A DNA stretch of 64,000 nt from Hygrophila difformis (GCA_030278955.1 JAOANR010000006.1:13083157-13147156); one strand, 5' to 3'; shown: positions 32,243 through 45,204, counted from the stretch's first letter. Notes: generated by a model from the sequence alone, not told the origin. A program made the numbers and translations.

Positions 32243-32975
32243 GCAGGTCTTGATGAATTCATCGGATCTACGGGAAAAATATTTTCACCGTGTCTCATGT
32301 GTCAATGTAGCAGTGTTAATTGCTCGGCTTTGATTTACTCTTTTTCTCTCACATGTTGAAATCTTTACCTGTGAGCAGAATGTAAGAGATTTGCAAGAGA
32401 ACAACAGGGCTTTGGAGAGAAAAGTGATGGAGTTGTGCTGCATGACATGGTGAATTAAACAACTGTTTTCTGTTTCCCCAATTTTTTTATAGTTGATATC
32501 TTCTTTCTTTTTTCCAAAATCAGTTTTTTGTTGAAAACTCCATAAGTCAAACTTGTGTATCTATGACCACACTTAGCAAGAAGTTATTCTTTAGGATATG
32601 CAGTATGCTAAACACTTCATTTACAGTTAAAACTAAAGCATTTTCCCCATTGTCCTTTCAATTTAGATTTTAATTGTTACTCCCTTCGTCCCATTTCAAA
32701 TGTTTAATTTTTTATTTTAGTCCGTCCCACTTTAATTGTTACATTTCTTTATTTAGAAAATTTTTACTCATTCAAACACACATCACATCAACTATTTACT
32801 CCACTTTAACACAATAATCCATTCTATCTAAAATACCGTACCCAAAAGAAATGCGACATCTCAAATGGGATGGAGGGAGTATTTCAATTCTCAGGTGATG
32901 ATTGACGGTGCAACTTGGGCAAAAGAGGGGAAGAATCTCGAGCATGGACAAAATATTACTAATTGAAATTCTTAT
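32243..32975 (+). pseudogene. Possible exon remnants of an unrecognised gene (copy A)
   Basis: Three short segments follow good acceptor-like AGs: after TTTTAACGCAG (32,244), after CTGTGAGCAG (32,381) and after CAATTCTCAG (32,894). The second can be read as NVRDLQENNRALERKVME, coiled-coil-like, or in another frame as FAREQQGFGEKSDGVVLHDM. The third reads MIDGATWAKEGKNLEHG before a stop. A Stowaway (32,680-32,879) lies between. The same segments are present in copy B (48,104-49,290). Family unknown; could be chance. Confidence 0.25.
32680..32879. mobile_element. Stowaway-like MITE (copy A)
   Basis: 200 bp flanked by TA. The ends CTCCCTTCGTCCCATTTC and GGGATGGAGGGAG are inverted repeats. Shared with copy B (49,008-49,207). 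Confidence 0.75.
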
Positions 32976-35411
32976 GCATGCCCTCTTTTAATCAAAATCT
33001 ATTAATTCAACAAAACGTATCTACAATCTTGATAAGATTTTAAATATAATGATTTAATAAATCTATTGGAAGATTTCTTATCAACACCTCATTAGTATAA
33101 TCGTATAAAAATTCAAATTGTTGGTAGTGTCAATGAACTACCAAAAAACCAAGTACTTCATACATTATAATATGCGTGTGTGGTCATGATTTTCATGACT
33201 GGTGCGTAAATTAATGAGAAAGGGATTTGAAATAGGTGGTTGGGTAGCATGACATATACTTGTGTCCAATATCCATATTTCTCAGTGATTACTCAAAATA
33301 CTTTTAATTTCGCTACTAACTTCCCTGATGTTTATCCCTTTTTTTTTAGGTCATGGAGATCCAGAAAAAAAAAAAAAAAAAATCACTTTTACTGATTTTT
33401 AATCTTAAATTGCATGTCGCCATAGAAACTGTAGTCGTGGTTTATTTTATTTTATTTTTTAAAGTCAGTAGCTAAGTGAACTTTAGTCGATCTTAGAGTC
33501 AATAATAGTAGAAAGGTAAGTAAGAATAAGACTTTCAACAAGTATTCACCTAAAAAATAAGACTTTCAACAAATGTCAAATATGGTTAGTGAATTGGATG
33601 ATTCAAAATCAAACAAACACATGAAACAAGTTTAGAATTATACAAGAAATACCAAGAAGTCAAAAGGGATCGCTTACACATGACACAATTTGTTTTTCAT
33701 GGAACAAAAATCTTTTGTGCAATAAGAGAATGCCGATGTCGGTCAATTTAACAAAAAAAAGGGGAAAATAAAAATAAAAATGGAGACATAAAGCACTAAA
33801 GCCTAAAGGTGGTGGGGTAACTGGTAAGTCGGTGCAGTGCAGTATCGTAATATGTACCATGCCAGAGTTTAAATAATTAATTAAGAGTATTACCGCAATT
33901 ATAGATAAATCAATCTTAAACACTTACTGTAGAATATTTCTGCCAAATAAGTGAATAACATGAATATAGTAAACCGAGCAGATGCACATTAATGTATGAT
34001 ATCTATAATATACTATAATTGAGTATTCTAAACTCATTTTCCCGCCTAAAACTTTCGTAAACATTTTTAATTTATTATCCCCAATTCATTTGTATCTATT
34101 ATTGGTATCCACCTATTATAATATACACTAGAATGAGTATCCAAATTTTATAACCGAAATATTAGAATTAAAACTTATTTCCAATCAATATTAATAACCA
34201 ACCTTTACTACTGGCATCAATGTAACCTAATTAAATCAATTAAAAAATCAATTGGGCCTTCTCCCTCATGAAATTATCAATATCCTACCAACATCCAATT
34301 TTGCCAAAAATTTTTTTTGTGATTTTCCTATTTGTTGACGTGTATAAGCCGATTCAGATTCTCAGTCTTCTTTCTGTCTTCCCTATTTTCGCTTTTGCAT
34401 GTACAACACTATGTTAAAGCTGTCTAACTTCTTTAAATTTTGCAACATAGGTGCTCTTTTGAATCATTATGATTTCAATGCCTCATCTTCAATCCTTGCA
34501 CTTTGTGGTTGTTTGAACTGAATTGCTCAAAACTAAGGTATTTAATTAGGCCTTTAACGCACGATTTTACTTTTATGTTTGATCTTGGTGGAATCTAATG
34601 ATCGCCTATTAATACATAGGTATGAGAAAGAGAAGTTTTGTTATTTGTTTAGATCTGGGAATTGATCTTTTGTTTAGAGCTGAAAACAATTAAACTATTT
34701 TGTCAAGTTTATGTTATTTTTAAGCAAGTTTTAGTCTTGGTGTTGATTTGTTGATAAAAAGAATATTCTTACACATTTGAACATAAAGATAAGGATGACT
34801 CTTCCAAAACTAAATTTGAATTTTCGTCGAACTCCGAAGGGATGTTGATGCCATAGATGGGACTGGTGTTGAACTTGAAGTAGAGGAAGACGAGGAGTAA
34901 ATGCAATAGAAAGATGGAGGTGTTATTTATAATCGGAAGCAAAAGGTGGGAACTTCTTCTTCTAGCTTGTGGGACAATATTTATGATCTTGGTTATTCAT
35001 GTGAACTTGAGATCACATCATATTTTCTTTTTATTTATGTTGATAAATACAAAATTTATATTTTTTTATTGTTATTTTTGCATATACATGCTCTATGTGT
35101 CTATTGAATGAACATCCATACTTTAACTTTCTCTTTTGTGATATTTATTTCATATACTAAAAGTATTAATAATTACCAAGACGTGCTTCTAACCTAACAT
35201 TGTGTCTATTCGATCATTGCTTGCTTTTGAGAGGAGTTTAATTTATGGGATAGACTGATAGAGTATCACTAAAAATCATTGCTTACTATTTTCTTCATGG
35301 GCTATGGTGTATAACATGCTAAAAATAAACGAATAAATTTATTATAAAGGTGTGGCTAAGTTTCTGTTTGAACATTTGTATGACTTTAATTTTTTTATAT
35401 CAATTTTGCTT

Positions 35412-35444
35412 TGCCCAACGCATTGCGTGGGCGGGTTGTTCTAG
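35412..35444 (+). other. Internal Helitron-type 3' terminus
   Basis: GCCCAACGCATTGCGTGGGC forms a stem-loop and is followed by GGGTTGTTCTAG, the same architecture as the true end at 36,785-36,818. A new 5'-like end, TCTATAATATAATAAAG, follows at 35,720. It fits a terminator that was passed over. Confidence 0.65.
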
Positions 35445-36300
35445 CTTAGTTTTCTCTCCCAAATCCTACTAATTCATTTCTCAATCCTCATTTATTAAAT
35501 TCATAATCCATTTAATAGCTATAATAGCTAAAAAAAATTATTAAAATTGTGGTTTATTGCCAATCTATAATAACAAATGCACGATTTAATCAGTTGCAAG
35601 CTATTAAAACCTTCTAAATACTCAAATGAATTCAATTAATTATTAAAATATTAAATTGTGTATTTGATATTATAGATTGGTATTGGATTAACTGATATAG
35701 CAATATATATATATCTATATCTATAATATAATAAAGTGGAGTATTCTTCAAAAGAATTTTCCCTCAAAACTCATTTCTATCGTAAATTAGTTTTTTCAAT
35801 TAATTCCAAAAGAATGAGAGTATCTTATTATTTATCTTCCACCTCAAAGTGAAAAGGAAGGATATGCCAAGCACCCCATGCTTTTGATGTCCAATACGTT
35901 TAAAGTACCCATTCATTCATTTGAAGCTTCTGGCCATGAATCACCATATTAAGATAGTTCATAATTAGATTTTTTAATCAATTGTTCATAATAAACATGA
36001 CGAGAATACCTAAAAAGTAAAATCTCTTTAAGAGGTAAAATTGTAGGTAAAAATTCAATGTTTTATCATTTATCGAAGGTTGATTACATTGCATTATAAC
36101 TGGACAAATGTGTATCTTTGATAGAGTAATTAAAAGTGTCTTGACAACAATATATATTTATATATTTTTCATCAAAGCGGATAATCTCATTAAAATGTTT
36201 ACTATTTGTTCTATACTAATCAAATTCCATTTAACCGAATATTCTGTAATTCTCTGTAATGTATGGGTTGGATGGGATCTATGTAATAATTTTTTATGTG

Positions 36301-36361
<61 letters not shown>

Positions 36362-36489
36362 GGGCTGTGGGAGCCCATTCCACATAAACTACAAAAGGAT
36401 AAAGGGGAATGCGATAGGGGACGGGTGGAAAATCGAACCCTCAACCATAAGGTTGAAAAGCAGGGACTTGGCCACTTGGGCAAGCCCAA
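36301..36489 (-). repeat. SINE with an (AAT)n tail inside the Helitron
   Basis: Read on the minus strand from 36,489: A-box-like AAGTGGCCAAG, B box GGGTTCGATTT, the family's 3' part, then a (AAT)n tail (plus strand 36,301-36,360). The microsatellite is thus the SINE tail. Apparent Asn-rich or Tyr-rich ORFs here are translation of this tail. Confidence 0.7.
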
Positions 36490-37284
36490 TTGACGGATGC
36501 TTTATTTTGAGATTTTCTGCTCTCATCAATAGAGAAATCATGTGAGGCCATTTCTTATTGTTATTATCAAACTACAATGTGCTATTTACAATTGTATGTC
36601 TCAACCTCATTCTGGCGTTATCATTAATCGATACATAAGTATAACTTTAATTTACCATAAAATTATTTAGTTGCACATTTTAGACATACTTTTATGACAC
36701 GCATTTTAGACTATATTAATTTATACTAAAATTTTATTATAATTTTTTGTTGAACATTTTCTTTATTTTATTACTGAAAATATCTTGCCCGGTGCATCGC
36801 ACGGGCGGGTATAACTAGTTCCCAATTAAAGTTTAGCAAAAGCTAAGAAAAAAAAAAACAAAACAAAAATGCCACAAACCACATTTTAGCATCGAAACAA
36901 CCAAATTATTAAAGACATTGATGGGGCATTTGATGCACTTCAAACATTTTCATTTATCTCTTATTTATTATTTTTATTAATACTGGCATTTTCTCTTTTT
37001 CATTTTATTTAACTTTGGTTGTATTATGCTACTATTTTTAAGATAAATATATTTTGACAAATCATTTTATAAAAAGAATAGGAGTATTAAAAGTTATAAT
37101 TCCCCATATTTTATTTAAACACCAATTTGGGTCAAGGGATTTGAAAGGAGATCATTTCAAATCCATAATTCAAATTATTTGTGATTGTTGAAAATGTGGA
37201 TTTCAAATTTATTAATTTGATGGAGTTTTTAAATTTAATTTTTACTATATTTCAAATCTTTAAAAAACTTAGTCATGATCATCT

Positions 37285-37430
37285 AGATGATGAGACTTGG
37301 CCAAGTGATCAAATTCTGTCACTTCCAATATTTTAGTTGGAGGTTCGATTTCTCACACAGCCCCCAATTCCATTTGTAATTTATGTGACACGGACCACCG
37401 CCACACATTTTCTAAGCTTATCAGAAAACA
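37285..37430 (+). repeat. SINE, first family, plus orientation (copy A)
   Basis: A-box-like TTGGCCAAGTGATCAA and B-box-like GGAGGTTCGATTTC are followed by the family's 3' part (CACATTTTCTAAGC). Shared with copy B (about 51,044-51,175). Confidence 0.6.
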
Positions 37431-37564
37431 TGCTTGATCATCCACATAGTTACTTCAGAGATTGTTTTTCATAATCTAATCCTTCTACATATTTTTTTGA
37501 ATTTAATCAATGATATGAAGTATTAAATTGTTTGTAATATATATTTCTGAACAACCTATTTAGG

Positions 37565-37728
37565 GTATGAGATGGATGATAGGAGCCCATGTATTGGATG
37601 GTAGGAGCCTATATACACGCAAATTATATAGAAATAAAATAGAGGAATAAAAGGTTGGGATGAAAAATCGAATTTCCAATCTAAAGATTGGAACTAAAGG
37701 AAGTTGACCAATTGGCCAGCTAGTCCTA
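37565..37728 (-). repeat. SINE, first family, minus orientation (copy A)
   Basis: On the minus strand: A-box-like TGGCCAATTGGTCAA, B-box-like AAATTCGATTTTTC. In copy B the same SINE is interrupted at its B box by another SINE (51,426-51,598). Confidence 0.6.
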
Positions 37729-37735
37729 AATCCTA

Positions 37736-37995
37736 CCCCTCCGTCTCATTTAACTTATAATGTTCCACTTTTGCACACAATTTAATGCACTTTTTTATCT
37801 GTTAATATCTCAAATTAATATACAATGAAAAATTATACAAAATATATATTATAAAACTACGTGATCATACGATTCTAACAAGATCCATCTCGACTATTTT
37901 TTGCTAAATATATACTTACAGTTAAATTAAGTCAAAGCTGAATAATGAACAGTGTAAAAAAGTCAAACAGGACAAGTTTAGTGGGACGGCGAGAG
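37736..37995. mobile_element. Stowaway-like MITE (copy A)
   Basis: TA-flanked; ends CCCCTCCGTCTCATTTAAC and GTGGGACGGCGAGAG are inverted. Shared with copy B (about 51,674-51,932). Confidence 0.65.
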
Positions 37996-38061
37996 TATTT
38001 AATACAATAACTTATGTTTTAATAAATTTAGATTTATTCTTCATACCAACAATGGATTTTA

Positions 38062-39000
38062 CAATCCGGTTAGCATCCTGAATGGATTTATTCAGGTTGG
38101 TTCTGAAGGGCTGCATTATCCAATTTCCATACTGTTTGGTTTTGGAATTCATTTATTACCTTATAAAAATTCGTTACTTAAATAGAAAAAATATTCATTA
38201 TGGGTGATAATTAATGTGATTAATGATCCATTTCCATTAGAGTTGTGTGGAAGTAGTAAAATATTTATTTTTATTTTCATATTATGAATTTTATTTATTT
38301 ATTTAATTTAAGATTTCTGCAATATATTTAGTTATTTTTATGCTGTGTGGAATTAATAAAATGCTTGTTTTGATTTGAAAAATACTAAGTTCTTTTTCAT
38401 TAATCTAACTTAAAATTATTGTGCTACGTTTTAATTATTTTCATGCTGTATGGATTTCATATCATGCTATATTAAAGTAAAATCATGTTATGTAAAATTA
38501 ATAAAATGTTTCTTTTAATTTTTCGATTATGAGTTCTTTTTATTCATTTGATTTAAAATTTTTGTACTGTATTTAATTATTTTCATGCTATGTAGGATTC
38601 ATATCATGCTAGATAGAAGTAAAATCATGATGTATGGAATTAATAAAGCTTGTTTTGATTTATTTATTTTTATTTGATTTATATCATGCTAGATGAAAGT
38701 AAAATCATGTTGTATGAAATTAATAAAATGCTTATTTTGATTTAATTAATTCTAAACTAGTAAACTCATCTAGCATAAATATATTCAAATGGAGAAAAAC
38801 ATCATATCGGATAAAAAAAATTCAATATAATGGAAACAATCTTTCCCTACATAATTCCAAAAAAATCTGCGCAATTAAAGTTTCATATTTATTTTGCCAC
38901 AATCACAGCATTCTATTAATAGTGTAATTTACTAATTAAATCTTGTATTTATGGAATGAGATGTTCAAAATTATCCTGATTCAGGACATGAACCTCCTCC
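38062..39000. other. 939-bp block present only in copy A, between 9-bp direct repeats
   Basis: TGGATTTTA occurs at 38,053-38,061 and 39,001-39,009; copy B has it once (near 51,988) with nothing between. It is either a transposon with a 9-bp target duplication and no clear terminal repeats, or a deletion in copy B through the 9-bp homology. 38,340-38,760 holds degenerate repeats around AATTAATAAAATGCTTG and ATCATGCTAGAT. Confidence 0.8.
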
Positions 39001-39153
39001 TGGATTTTAACCATCCAATACCATCCAAACAAATTTATCTTTTATTTATAATAATGCTACCTCTTAAATTTAATGGAGTATCAGTTAGTATTGAACCAAT
39101 CAAAGAATGGTAATAGTAGTGTCTAAATTTAATATGGCTGATTATTTCTTGTA

Positions 39154-39407
39154 CTCCCTCCGTTACTTTTTAGTTGTCTCTTTCAGCTCAATTTCAATAA
39201 TCAAGATTTGCATTAATTAACTCATAAATTTACATTTTTACCATTCACCTAAACTCATTCTTAATAAATGTCAACAAATAGCATTTATGTAAAGTGAAGG
39301 GCAATATAGTAAAAACATAGCATAACTACCTATAACTACCTAAAAATGACAACTATTTTGGAACATTTTTTACTCTCTAAAAAGACAACTAAAAAGGAAC
39401 GAGGGAG
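39154..39407. mobile_element. Stowaway-like MITE upstream of the beta-xylosidase, copy A only
   Basis: 254 bp between TA and TA, ends CTCCCTCCGTTACTTTTTAG and AAAAGGAACGAGGGAG. Copy B lacks it (52,118) but carries a near-identical element elsewhere (50,180-50,434). It lies about 75 bp upstream of the TATA box of the copy-A gene. Confidence 0.85.
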
Positions 39408-39556
39408 TAACTGTTTATTTTAATTTTTTCGTACTTAAAAAAATCAACGATCTCACTCTGCTTTGCCTCCGCATTTTAGTAGTATATAAGTAGAGTGACC
39501 CGACGATATTCCCATCAATCAACTTTTCAGCAAACGCCATTTTCGGTTTTCCCCAA

Positions 39557-41074
39557 ATGCGCCTTCATTTCCTCCTCTCTGCCGTACTTGCGGCGGGTTT
39601 CCTCTGCCTCGCCGCAGCTCAGAGGCCTCCCGTCGCCTGCGACGTCTCCGATGTCAGAACCAGGTCATTGCCTTTTTGCAACACCAGGATTTCGATCTAT
39701 CGGAGAGTCCAGGACCTCGTGTCTCGCCTGACGCTCGACGAGAAGATTTCGCAGCTGGTTAACTCTGCTCCGGCGATTCCGCGCCTCGGAATCCCGCCTT
39801 ACGAGTGGTGGTCGGAGGCGCTGCACGGTGTTTCTGGCTACGGACGCGGAGTTACCTTCGGCGGGAGGGTACCTGGCGCCACTTGCTTCCCGCAAGTTAT
39901 AGTCGCCGCCTCAACGTTCGATTCGCAGCTTTGGTACCGCATTGGTCAGGTAAAACCGTAGAAGTGTTAACAGTTTTGAAATGCAACTTTTACTTTTCGG
40001 TTTTGAGAATGTTATTCTGGCTGATTCTACGGGTTCGTTATTGATTGCTAATTGTTTTATATCTAATGAATATGTGTTACAAGAATATGAGATTTAACTG
40101 CTATTAATTCAAGAGTATATGTTTGTGTTGGGTATAAGTTAGTAATTTTGTTTTGTCGAAGTTACTCACTGATTCACAATACCAAACTATAACTGAAGAA
40201 CAAATGGGTGAGTTCTGGATTAAAATCAATCAAATCATAAATTGTGTGGGTGAAAGTTTGATTACTAGATTTTGTTTGAAGATAGAAATTTTTTCTATTT
40301 ATTAACTTTTTTCGTTGAGGACTACTTGACGTGTATTGCTTGGATGCGTGATTTGCGGTCAGGAGTCAAAAGTAGTCCTTATTAAGTTTTTCTTGATGAA
40401 AGACCCGAGGGCCTTTTCGCAAATTCCTAATGGACGATTCCATTATTGTAAGAAGATTAAATTAACAAACTACTCCGTAGATAGCTAACATGGACGATGT
40501 GCTGCACTTATTCTGTATAAATATATATGTTGATTCTCTATTGGTATCCTAAATTAGCTAATTAAATAATTTATTCTGCTTCATGATCCATAAATTTATC
40601 GATACTCCACCGCCCCACACCATTGGGCAGTGACTCCCTCTTCAGGAACGAAATGGTTTTAATATTGAAGTCTAATATATACTCACTCAATTGAGCAGAA
40701 TCATGTGATCAGGTGTTGAGAATTTTATAAGTGTAAGTTGAGTAAATAATAAATCGTTTCGCGGTTGTCAGGCAATTGGGAAAGAGGCGAGAGCAATGTT
40801 CAATGAAGGGCAAGTGAAAGGGATGACGTTTTGGACGCCGAACATAAACATATTCAGGGATCCACGGTGGGGGCGAGGGCACGAGACACCCGGAGAAGAT
40901 CCAACGGTGGGTAGCAAATACGCCGCCGCGTTTGTTAAAGGATTCCAAGGCGATACATTCCAAGGTGGGAGGCTGGGTGGTGCTCATTTGCAGGCCTCGG
41001 CTTGCTGCAAACACTTCACCGCCTATGATTTGGACAACTGGAAAGGCATTAATCGTGTGGGGTATGATGCCCGG
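39557..41074 (+). pseudogene. BXL: Beta-D-xylosidase (GH3), copy A: first two exons only, cut by the gap
   Basis: Exons 39,557-39,949 and 40,772-41,074 match exons 1 and 2 of the complete gene (52,263 onward). The four nucleotide differences I see in about 700 coding bases are all silent. The following intron continues to the gap at 41,573, so exons 3-6 are missing from this copy because sequence is missing. No inactivating change is visible. A TATATAAG at 39,483-39,490 is the likely TATA box. If the gap joins two haplotype contigs, this is simply the other allele; if the duplication is real it is a truncated or unsequenced paralogue. Confidence 0.85.
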
Positions 41075-41572
41075 GTAAGTCCTTTCAATTATTTGTATTT
41101 ATCTATTTTTTCCTTTGAAAAAGAATTTTTAAATGATTTAAGGTTTCATTCAGATTCATGGATATAGATTTTGATCCAAATGAACCCTAATAGATTTTAC
41201 CCCCACATAAAATTCCTGTTAATAAGTGCATGCTATCTACATAATCTTGCTACTCTAGAGTTATGATACAGTGCTTTATAGTAAGGCATTATTACTGTTG
41301 AATTCCCAAGCTGCTCATTTCATCATGTTACCCCCCTCCTCCTCTTCTTTTGTTGCCATGTCGACGATGCTGTGGCTGTCGCCTCTTATCTTTAGATCAA
41401 ATCCAATAATTCTAATAAATCCAAAAGGCACCATACTTTTAAAACTAGGATAGAGTATTAAATTATTTATAGTTACAATAATTAGAATATAAATTAATTA
41501 AATGTATCTATATCCACAGACAGTTTTTGGGTTTTGGGTTTTTTGATGGGCGGGGTGGATGTAGACGATGGA

Positions 41573-42072
41573 NNNNNNNNNNNNNNNNNNNNNNNNNNNN
41601 NNNNNNNNNNNNNNNNNNNNNNNNNNNNNNNNNNNNNNNNNNNNNNNNNNNNNNNNNNNNNNNNNNNNNNNNNNNNNNNNNNNNNNNNNNNNNNNNNNNN
41701 NNNNNNNNNNNNNNNNNNNNNNNNNNNNNNNNNNNNNNNNNNNNNNNNNNNNNNNNNNNNNNNNNNNNNNNNNNNNNNNNNNNNNNNNNNNNNNNNNNNN
41801 NNNNNNNNNNNNNNNNNNNNNNNNNNNNNNNNNNNNNNNNNNNNNNNNNNNNNNNNNNNNNNNNNNNNNNNNNNNNNNNNNNNNNNNNNNNNNNNNNNNN
41901 NNNNNNNNNNNNNNNNNNNNNNNNNNNNNNNNNNNNNNNNNNNNNNNNNNNNNNNNNNNNNNNNNNNNNNNNNNNNNNNNNNNNNNNNNNNNNNNNNNNN
42001 NNNNNNNNNNNNNNNNNNNNNNNNNNNNNNNNNNNNNNNNNNNNNNNNNNNNNNNNNNNNNNNNNNNNNNNN
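41573..42072. other. Assembly gap, exactly 500 N
   Basis: A run of 500 N, a conventional placeholder for a gap of unknown size. Both ends of the duplicated segment meet here. Confidence 1.
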
Positions 42073-42113
42073 AGTTGAATGTGAATCTTTATTGTGGAAC
42101 ATTTTGGTTTTAA

Positions 42114-42530
42114 GAGTTGCGTATTCAATTCAGATTTGATGAATTTTAAAAGTTGGTGGATTTATAAAGTCCATAGACCCATGTAGAGTTTTTTAGAGTT
42201 GATTGATTTTGTATAGACACCATGTAGAGTTTGAGTGTTTGACTGACTTTTAGAAATCTTTGATTTTTTAGAGAGATTTTGTTTAGTTATATTTTTTAAG
42301 AGAATCCATTAAAATCTATAAATATTTAAAATTCATGTACTGTTGAATACCTCAAAATTTTTAAAGACTTTTTAAAATATGTATTGAATACATCTAGATT
42401 TTTAAAGACTTTTTAAAATCTGTATTGAATACACCAAGATTTTTAAAAACTTTTTAAAATCTAAATTGAATACACCATAACTTTAAAAGTCCAAAAAAAA
42501 ATCCTACAGAGTCTGAATTGAATGCACCCT
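42114..42530. mobile_element. Tourist-like MITE with internal repeats (copy B)
   Basis: Partner of 26,513-26,929 with the same TAA flanks and internal repeats. Confidence 0.6.
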
Positions 42531-43412
42531 TAATTAAATAACTTACAATACATAAAAATTAAAAGATGAACTATTTATTCTGTTGTCCTGGTGTTGAAAA
42601 CACAATCATCATCAAATTGAAAGACAATATGCCATCAACGTTTAAATCAAAACAAAGAACATGTTGTAATTAAGTAATATAAACATTTTGGTAGAGCAGC
42701 TTCGGGACAATATGCTCAATTAAAGTAGTAATTATTAAGAATTATGAAATGAACGGCAAAGGATGAATGGGGCAACTCGGCAAGAAAATTCAAAAATGAT
42801 CGCCCCTAGTACTTACCTTCGTTCTTTAATAACTGCACTACTTCTACATTTCACGTAATCCAATAAATATTTTTAATTAATAATAACTCATCTTGTATAT
42901 AAGTAAAAATTATAAAAATATAATATTCTAAAATTACGTGATTAGAAGAATTTAACACGATATCACTTGAACATGTTTTATCCTACAGAACTATGTTTAA
43001 AAAAATTGATCAAAATTATTCAATGAATAATTACTACCATGCAAATGATGCAATTAAATGAGAACGGGAAAGTATTATTCCGCTAATAGTAATTATTTGT
43101 ACACACAACATACAAATGATGCAATCACTTGATCTACTTCTATTTGCTCATAAGATCCTTATATGGATATTATTAATAACCAAATATTTGGATTTTAAAA
43201 ATGAAAATATGCTGTAATTGGAAACACATTGATAACGAATTATCAATGTGCTACGGAGTATGAAATTCATATATTCATGGTGATCATAAGTTTAAGGGAA
43301 AGAAAACCCACAAACTGTTATGGTCATAAGTATGTGGTAACTAATATGTCAAGTATATAGCAATCAAATTCTAGATGTGTGGTAACAAAAAAAAAAATGT
43401 GGTAATAATATA

Positions 43413-43657
43413 CTCCCTCCGTAATTTAATGATATTAACATTTCATATTTTCACGCAATCCAATGCAAATGTTTAATGTTTAATATCTCAAATTGTATAA
43501 AAGTTTAATATTCAAAAACTGTGTAATTAGACGAATCTAACGACATCTCACTTGACTATATTTTATCTTATGTAACTGTGTTAAAAAGTCGAATCAAGGT
43601 TACTAAATGAATAGTGTTTACTATGCAAACGTTAACATCATTTGATAATGGAGGAAG
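43413..43657. mobile_element. Stowaway-like MITE (copy B)
   Basis: Partner of 27,817-28,061, with a few substitutions between the two. Confidence 0.6.
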
Positions 43658-44551
43658 TACTAAAAATGTAGTAACCAAACACAAGATGTGTGTTATTCAA
43701 TAGTATATCATAAATGTGTTAACCAAACTCTAAATCTTAGGAACTATACATAGGGGTATATCATAAATGTGTTAACCAAACTCTAAATCTTAGGAACTAT
43801 ACATAGGGGGTGTTGATTCAATGAATAGTTCGAGGTAGGGTCCAACCTCTAACTTTCGCAAAATTCATCCATATTTTACATTGCATTTTCCAACAATAAT
43901 TGAGTTTTGAGGGAACAAAGAAAGTCCCAATTGTGAAGAAGAAATTCGGCCCTACTAAAGAGCCCAATAACATGGATCGGCGCCCATACTTTTTGAATAC
44001 GATATAGGAATTGATAAGCCCATATTCGTTGGGTTTTTAATTTTTATTTTTCTATTCTTTCTTTTGTGTGATCGAATTTGGATTTGTTATATGAATTCCT
44101 TGACAAATGAAAAATGGATATATACTTTTGTAAGTTGTAATTCACATCCAAGTAAGCTGATTCATACATGTGGTAAGAAAAGACAACTTGCTCTAAATTA
44201 AACTTAATTTGCCATATACGGAGATATATGGGGAATTAGTTTCGAGAATTGGCAAAACAAAAATTATTGTAGAGGCCAAAAATCATAATTCAGGCCCACT
44301 ACCAATATATCAATATATATGAAACAAAAACAACAAATTTTGTTTGTTAAAAAAATAAAAATAAATTTTTTTTTTTAAAAAAATTACTATCTTTCCGAAA
44401 AGAATCACAATTTTTTCTACAAATCTTTCCGAAAAGAGTCACAATGGATCATCAGATAGATGCTAAAAAAAATTAAATAGTACTATTAATATATAATTTA
44501 AACAATAGCTATATAATATATACAATGCAATTCTCTTTAAATTGTTTAATT

Positions 44552-44738
44552 TAACCAAACGCAGTTGGCCTGAGTGGTATGAGGCTCTGGCAGCTTAAAC
44601 AAATGTCTCGGATTCGAGCCTTTGTGTATGCAGAATTCTGCTTTGGAAGAGACAACCCTTCAATGCCCACCAGATCCTGAGGATTAGTGATCTTGGGCCC
44701 AATGTGGCCTGGTGATACCCGGTATAAGCCAAAAAAAA
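44552..44738 (+). mobile_element. tRNA-related SINE, second family (copy B)
   Basis: Partner of 28,955-29,141, same TGTTTAATT target duplication. Confidence 0.75.
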
Positions 44739-45204
44739 TGTTTAATTACGTGTGCTATTACAATAAATGTTGAATTCATAATTGGGAGAGAAATATAACA
44801 AAATAAAATAACCCCACCTTTGCAGGCTGTAGCCATTGCACTGTACCGGTGGATGTGATATTGAGATGTGTGTGGGATGAGCATATATACCTTACTGTTC
44901 TAATTTACAAATCAAATGCAATTCATTTCAAGAGCGACAAAATTATACAACTATACACTATATAAGTATATACACGTACGTGCAAGCACAATAATGTTTT
45001 TTGTAAAATTAGATAGTACATCTTTATTATTAATCAAGGGTAAGACGCGAAATTAAAACCTCAATTAACCTTTTAGCAATAATAGTACACACAAGCTAAG
45101 GCTGTGAAGATGAGGTAGAAAACGTACACTAACCTTGATTATATATATCGAGTACTATTGAATTAAAGTGCAAGTTTATTGCACAAATATTTGTGACCAT
45201 GATA

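Larger units (their letters stand above)
34002..36818 (+). mobile_element. Non-autonomous Helitron, composite, copy A only
   Basis: Copy B shows the empty site (GATGATA|TTCCC near 50,585), so the insertion is exactly 34,002-36,818, between host A and T, without target duplication. It starts TCTATAATATACTATAA and ends in the hairpin GCCCGGTGCATCGCACGGGC, a short spacer and AACTAG: canonical 5' TC, 3' CTRR with a hairpin just upstream. No Rep/helicase ORF is present. Inside are a second terminator-like end (35,412-35,444) and a second 5'-like end (35,720), so two related units lie in one inserted block. Confidence 0.85.
26472..41572. repeat. Copy A of a large duplicated segment (left of the assembly gap)
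   Basis: From 26,472 this sequence matches copy B (42,073 onward) at an offset of 15,601, nearly base for base, up to its end at the gap (copy B 54,463). Copy-A-only blocks are a 210-bp Tourist MITE (31,902), a 2.8-kb Helitron (34,002), a 939-bp block (38,062), a Stowaway (39,154) and an extra tandem repeat (30,951). The right end abuts the run of N. See findings for the assembly question. Confidence 0.9.

Noticed and set aside
36108..36489. Poly-Tyr and poly-Asn proteins
   Set aside because: Translation of the (ATT)n run, which is the SINE tail.
41494..42139. Long ORFs across the gap
   Set aside because: They consist almost entirely of N translated as X.
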